Of a stretch of DNA of 64,000 nt, positions 60,490 through 64,000 are shown piece by piece. The DNA is taken from assembly GCA_964612675.1 (NCBI GenBank), contig CAZTDD010000011.1, positions 19,740 to 83,739 on the forward strand, read 5' to 3'. Position numbers and translations under genes: made by a program. The DNA comes from CAZTDD01 sp964612675 (GTDB lineage Bacteria; Hinthialibacterota; Hinthialibacteria; Hinthialibacterales; JAKPRU01). Below the pieces are notes generated by a model. The model ran no database searches. It had not been told where the DNA came from and saw only the letters and a list, made by a program, of their open reading frames with translations. Position 1 is the stretch's first letter. Each line of letters begins with the position of its first letter.

Positions 60490-62187
60490 CTACCGCGATT
60501 GACCTTGGGGCAGATCCAGAATCCGATCGATGCCGGGGCAAGTGAAAGTCTCTTCCGTTCCATCAGGCCAACGAACCGTCAGCTGATCGACTTCCGTGCT
60601 CTGCCCCAAACCAAACCGGAGGATCATCTCCGAATGGGAAGCGTAACCGCAGCCACTTCGCAAGTATCTGGAAATCCTCTTCTTAGGTGTCTTTACAGTT
60701 ACCAAGGAACCAAGGGCGTCGCGGTTACACGTAGTCCCGGTCAGTCTCACCCCGAGCCAATGATTTTCGAAACCGCCCAGGTTCTCATAAATTGTTGGAC
60801 GTTCATCCAGTTCGTTGACAATGACGTCGAGATCTCCGTCGCCGTCCAGGTCGCCGTACGCGCAACCCCGTGAGCAGCGTTTGGTGGCGAAGACCCCACC
60901 GGCTTCGTCCGTCACATTTCGGAACCGTCCCGTTCCGTTGTTCAGAAACAGCTGATTCTTCTGACGATAGGAGAGAACATAATTGGTCTGATCGATCTGC
61001 GGCCAAACATGTCCGTTTGAAATGAAAATGTCGAGGTCTCCGTCGTATTCGGTATCGAACAGAACGACACCCCAGCTGACGCGGTCATAGGTATCGAAAT
61101 AGAGCCCCGCCTCCTTCGAGACATCGATGAAGAAGGTATCCCCTTCGTTTTGATACAGCGTGCAGTGTTCTTTGTCGTAATTCAGAACGAAGATGTCTTC
61201 CAGGTTGTCACCGGTCAGGTCACCCGCGTCGACCCCCATGCCGTGTTGCGGACGCCCCATTTCGTCATAGCTCACTCCCGCTTCGACAGCGATGTCTTCA
61301 AATCTCCCATCGCCTTTGTTGCGAAACAGGAAGTTCGAGAGATAGTCGTTTGCAACATAGATGTCCTGTAAACCGTCCAGATCGGCATCGAGAAAGAGAA
61401 CACCGAGTCCGTAGGCGGTACGGACGTTCCGAATGCCTGACTCTTCGCTGACATCGGTGAATGTGCCGTCGCCGTCGTTGCGGTAGAGAATGTCCGGTGT
61501 GGGAGGCAGGCCGCCGGGGCCGCAGTGGACGGGGATGTTCCCCGCGGTGACGGTCCCACCCGGAGCGCCGCGCTTCGGGACGGTGTTCACATCGAAGTCG
61601 AGGTAATTGGAGACATAGAGATCGACATATCCGTCTCCGTCATAGTCGCCGAACGCACACGAACCAGCCCAGGATTCGTTATCGACGCCCGCCTGTTTGC
61701 CGATCTCGGTAAACGTGCCGTCGCCGTTGTTCAGGTAGAGCTGGTTCGGTCCCCAGTTCGCCACGTATAAGTCCCGGTCGCCGTCGTTGTCGATATCCGC
61801 TACGCCGCAAGCGCATCCCCAGTGGGGACTACCCAGCCCGGCTTCTTTCGTCACATCGGTGAATTTCCAATTGCCGTCGTTACGGAAGAGTCTATCAATG
61901 GGCTGCTCTTTGCCGGGTGGGAGTTCGAGCCAGGAGCCGTTTACAAGGTAGATATCCAAATCCTCGTCGTTGTCGTAATCGAACAGCGCCACACCCGAGC
62001 CGTTGGCCTCGATGATGTAGTCCTTTTCGGGGGTGCCGGCGTTGTGGGTAAATGCGAGTCCGGCCTTCTCGGACGCGTCTGCGAATTGGGGGATAAACAC
62101 ATCATCCGCGTGGCCTACTATGGAAAGACAGAAGACCAGCAAAGGTATTTGAGCCCCGACAGAATGGAAATGTGAATACCGTTTCAC
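60490..62187 (-). CDS. CRTAC1-family secreted protein (FG-GAP/VCBS + ASPIC)
   Basis: A 565-residue exported protein from GTG 62187. A TTG at 62223 lies in the repeat and adds only MRHDTTRRRTLI. Signal ends near VGHADD. It has repeated integrin-like FG-GAP units (FDYDNDEDLDIYLVN, FGDYDGDGYVDLYVSN, YGDLDGDGDLDVIVN) with Ca-binding DxDxD motifs. The ASPIC/UnbV domain is at the end (NHWLGVRLTGTTCNRDALGS). It is a surface or secreted binding protein. Confidence 0.92.
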   Translation of the reverse strand: MKRYSHFHSVGAQIPLLVFCLSIVGHADDVFIPQFADASEKAGLAFTHNAGTPEKDYIIEANGSGVALFDYDNDEDLDIYLVNGSWLELPPGKEQPIDRLFRNDGNWKFTDVTKEAGLGSPHWGCACGVADIDNDGDRDLYVANWGPNQLYLNNGDGTFTEIGKQAGVDNESWAGSCAFGDYDGDGYVDLYVSNYLDFDVNTVPKRGAPGGTVTAGNIPVHCGPGGLPPTPDILYRNDGDGTFTDVSEESGIRNVRTAYGLGVLFLDADLDGLQDIYVANDYLSNFLFRNKGDGRFEDIAVEAGVSYDEMGRPQHGMGVDAGDLTGDNLEDIFVLNYDKEHCTLYQNEGDTFFIDVSKEAGLYFDTYDRVSWGVVLFDTEYDGDLDIFISNGHVWPQIDQTNYVLSYRQKNQLFLNNGTGRFRNVTDEAGGVFATKRCSRGCAYGDLDGDGDLDVIVNELDERPTIYENLGGFENHWLGVRLTGTTCNRDALGSLVTVKTPKKRISRYLRSGCGYASHSEMILRFGLGQSTEVDQLTVRWPDGTEETFTCPGIDRILDLPQGQSR

Positions 62188-62206
62188 GATTAGTGTTCTG
62201 CGCCTC

Positions 62207-62476
62207 GTAGTGTCGTGTCGCAAATATATCGTAACTTATCTTCATTGCGAGCCCCGGGCCGGCGAGGCCGGTGATTTGAGGAAGAAAACGCGGTCCCCGT
62301 TACCGTCATGGCGAGCGAAGCGTGGCCCTCTCGTTCTGTCCGATTCAACGGCGAGATTCCCACGTCGCTTCGCTCCTCGGAATGACGGTTCGCAGGCGTT
62401 TTCTTAGGAGCGAAGCGAAGCAATCGCAACAAGTTACAAGATCGCTGCGTCGCTTCGCTCCTCGCGATGACGGTCA
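62207..62476. repeat. Dispersed repeat family A (copy 5, inverted long form)
   Basis: It starts TAGTGTCGTGTCGCAAATAT and carries the common body inverted: GGCCGGCGAGGCCGGTGATT, CGCTCCTCGGAATGACGG, and then GAGCGAAGCGAAGCAATC. The open frame read through it (62190-62486) is not a gene. Confidence 0.8.
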
Positions 62477-62586
62477 CAAAAGGCACGAAATAGGGTACAA
62501 ACAGGCCAAGACACTACACCAGCCCAAATGCGTCATTATTCTTCGTAAACCATGGATTTTATCGACTTGAGGATTCATTTTCGGCA

Positions 62587-62951
62587 CTATTTTCGTGTTC
62601 TTTGTTTATCAATCGGATACCGGTTCACCTTCGGATCGTTGGATAGTTTCTCATAAATCTCGCGGTGTACAGCCTCCGCTACAGCAATGTCATTAAGTTA
62701 AGAAGATGAAGGACCTTTCGCGGGAGGGCGAACCTCCCGGTGAGCCGCGCACAGGAAAGGAACCCCGGCTCAGCAGAAGCTCCTCCCAGCGTCCCGTTGC
62801 AAAGGGCTTAACTTAATGACATTGTCCGCTACACTTGGTTTTCGGATTTGATACACATCCCCTTCGCGCTGGAGATAAAATACTGTGAATCATCGGCGAG
62901 AGCGCTGTCAGCAGCAGAAATCCTGGCGAGCCGTTCTCTTTCGCGTGACAT
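62587..62951 (-). pseudogene. Small gene broken by MITE copy 2 and a frameshift
   Basis: Minus-strand frame begins MSRERERLARISAADS at ATG 62951. After a shift in a T-run it reads YLQREGDVYQIRKPSVAEAV, then, across the MITE if that is removed with one 9-bp duplicate, HREIYEKLSNDPKVNRYP to a TAG at 62587. As it stands, frame 1 ends just before the MITE. The gene lies eleven bases after the small gene at 62963. Family unknown. Confidence 0.55.
62685..62824. mobile_element. MITE with 17-bp terminal inverted repeats (copy 2)
   Basis: CAATGTCATTAAGTTAA (62685-62701) and TTAACTTAATGACATTG (62808-62824) are exact inverses. TCCGCTACA at 62675-62683 and 62825-62833 is a 9-base target duplication. The interior shares GCGGGAGGGCGAACCTCC and GGTGAGCCG with copy 1. 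Confidence 0.92.
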
Positions 62952-62962
62952 GTGCGAATTGG

Positions 62963-63217
62963 CTAGTAGGTTCTTCCACGGCTGTCGCGGTGACCGATCC
63001 ACTCATGATTGGCGGCAAGTCGCTCATATTCCGCGGTGTTTTCGACAGACTCCCCATCCTCTTGGACAACCGTATGGAGAGATGGTCGTGCGAGTGATCC
63101 GCTTCCTACGGCGGCCTCCCTTTGACGGTGCAGTCGCGCTTGTGCAGCAACAGCCGCTGCCATGGAACGGTGTTTCGACACGATCTTCCCTGTCAAAATG
63201 TCGTACAATTCAAACAT
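62963..63217 (-). CDS. Small protein of unknown function
   Basis: 84 residues from ATG 63217, with AAAGGA nine bases upstream. MFELYDILTGKIVSKHRSMA then an Ala-rich helix and an Asp/Glu-rich end. There is no recognised domain, signal or membrane segment. It is followed by the broken gene at 62587 in the same direction. The antisense 159-residue open frame is a shadow. Confidence 0.5.
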   Translation of the reverse strand: MFELYDILTGKIVSKHRSMAAAVAAQARLHRQREAAVGSGSLARPSLHTVVQEDGESVENTAEYERLAANHEWIGHRDSRGRTY

Positions 63218-63454
63218 GGCGATTTCCTTTCGATGACCAAATAACGAGATGTGCTGTCTCTTCTCCGATCCGGCTTGTCATGTCTCACCAAGACAGCCGG
63301 CTTGGCTTCGCCTGCTCGTTCATTTGATTTCATACCCCATTTCCCGTTATGTCCACTGTTCGACTGTCAAATGGTCGGTCCCAAGTACCTAATGGCCGTT
63401 AAGTACCAGAATCTCTCCATTGCTATGATGCGCCACACCCAGCGACTATTTTGC

Positions 63455-63595
63455 TCAGCAATACAGAATCGGGGGATTGCAGGTCGCTGGAATCGAAGCG
63501 AGGACGGAGAGGTCAACGGTGCCTTCCGTACCGTCGTCAAACGCGAGTTCCAACCTGTAGCCTCCAAGCACGCAAACTCGTGTCGCTTTGCGCAT
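63455..63595 (-). CDS. Short DUF2442-like protein or fragment
   Basis: 46 residues from ATG 63595: MRKATRVCVLGGYRLELAFD then DGTEGTVDLSVL, which resembles the N-terminal half of DUF2442 (usually about 80 residues). The frame then ends early, so it is probably a truncated gene. AAAGGAAGG lies eight bases upstream, and a good promoter precedes it. Confidence 0.45.
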   Translation of the reverse strand: MRKATRVCVLGGYRLELAFDDGTEGTVDLSVLASIPATCNPPILYC

Positions 63596-63620
63596 TTCTT
63601 CATCCTTCCTTTACAGGCTG

Positions 63621-63649
63621 AGTATACCCCACCTCGTTGGGCCGGACAA
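63621..63649 (-). promoter_or_regulatory. Sigma-70 type promoter before the DUF2442-like gene
   Basis: On the minus strand TTGTCC (63649-63644) and TATACT (63626-63621) are 17 bases apart, then the RBS and ATG at 63595 follow. Confidence 0.55.
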
Positions 63650-63733
63650 TGCAATTGCATTCGCCGCGTCCCAACCCGATTTCTCAGATTTGTCGGTAGG
63701 AAGACAATCGGAGCAAAGAAGTACATACCTCCT

Positions 63734-63982
63734 CTAGCCTGCTTTTCTCAGTTCATCGCGGATCACCTTCCGGAGGGTGTCCTCAAGAGATTTGTCTTGT
63801 GCAGCGATGTGCTTTCTCAGGGCATTGTTGATCAGTGTTTGACGGTTCCCTCCGCCCATGCTGTGAACAAACTGCTTAAAATGCTCGATGATATCGCCGT
63901 CAAGACGAATCGTGATATGGACTTTGCTCGGGTCCGGCTTTACCATTAGGCCTCGCACGCCTTTCGAGAAATCTTCACTCAC
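63734..63982 (-). CDS. BrnA-like antitoxin (ribbon-helix-helix)
   Basis: 82 residues: KVHITIRLDGDIIEHFKQFV, then GGGNRQTLINNALRKHIAAQ, the RHH DNA-binding unit of the BrnA family. A Lys/Arg-rich C-terminus follows. BrnA normally neutralises and co-regulates a BrnT RNase encoded just upstream. Here no BrnT is seen after it, and the upstream side is cut by the window edge. It may be an orphan antitoxin or its toxin may lie beyond 64000. Confidence 0.75.
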   Translation of the reverse strand: MSEDFSKGVRGLMVKPDPSKVHITIRLDGDIIEHFKQFVHSMGGGNRQTLINNALRKHIAAQDKSLEDTLRKVIRDELRKAG

Positions 63983-64000
63983 GATTTAGCAGATTTGTGT

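Noticed and set aside
62190..62486. 98-residue open frame
   Set aside because: It consists of repeat family A; similar frames appear in other copies only because of the repeat.
62848..63327. 159-residue open frame on the plus strand
   Set aside because: Antisense to the small gene with a good RBS at 62963-63217; composition is shadow-like.
63251..63949. 232-residue open frame on the plus strand
   Set aside because: Antisense to the BrnA-like gene and the DUF2442-like fragment.

Overview
The window looks like a chromosomal segment of an uncultured Gram-negative heterotroph of roughly 50% GC. It is rich in secreted and Tat-exported carbohydrate-active proteins, prepilin-like proteins, CRTAC1/FG-GAP and beta-propeller proteins, and dispersed short repeats. 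That mix resembles candidate phyla such as Hydrogenedentota, Poribacteria, Sumerlaeota or Latescibacterota, or the PVC group. The phylum is inferred from gene content only and is not resolved. I saw no rRNA, tRNA or CRISPR array.

Region 1 (1-11,050) is a cobalamin regulon. After a fructokinase-like gene, a promoter and a B12 riboswitch precede a BtuF-BtuC-BtuD importer, a CobO adenosyltransferase and an unusual DUF1638-hydantoinase/oxoprolinase (ASKHA) fusion. A second promoter and B12 riboswitch with its own intrinsic terminator precede a three-gene operon: a secreted protein with two transcobalamin-like DUF4430 domains, a secreted beta-propeller protein and a prepilin. No TonB-dependent BtuB receptor is present. 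This second operon is the best candidate for an undescribed extracellular B12 capture system.

Region 2 (11,050-26,810) is mixed. It holds a YVTN/di-haem cytochrome protein, an Smr-domain protein, a lipoprotein MsrB, a ceramidase-like hydrolase, an exported FAD oxidoreductase, an ankyrin-trypsin-TPR protein, a DUF4038 glycosidase, a sulfatase, a pseudo-receiver protein, and an ammonium transporter behind a well-matched sigma-54 promoter.

Region 3 (26,900-55,630) is a glycan-degradation island: GH20, GH29 fucosidase, GH39/GH5-like enzyme, lyase-like and BNR_4 proteins, two Tat-exported sugar isomerase-like proteins, DUF1080, RraA, an N-acylamino-acid-racemase/MenC-type enolase and a RhaT-type symporter. 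It suggests use of fucose/rhamnose-rich, possibly sulfated or aminosugar polysaccharides. Embedded in it are a minimal two-gene SufC-SufB/D (SMS-like) pair, an exported methyltransferase and a fused MFS-spermidine synthase.

Region 4 (55,700-64,000) carries proC, a split carB (two overlapping genes), a CRTAC1 protein, and an end region with a small gene, a MITE-interrupted pseudogene, a DUF2442-like fragment and a BrnA-like antitoxin.

Intergenic gaps are filled by at least five dispersed repeat families. One is a MITE of about 137 bp with 15-17 bp terminal inverted repeats and 9-11 bp target duplications.
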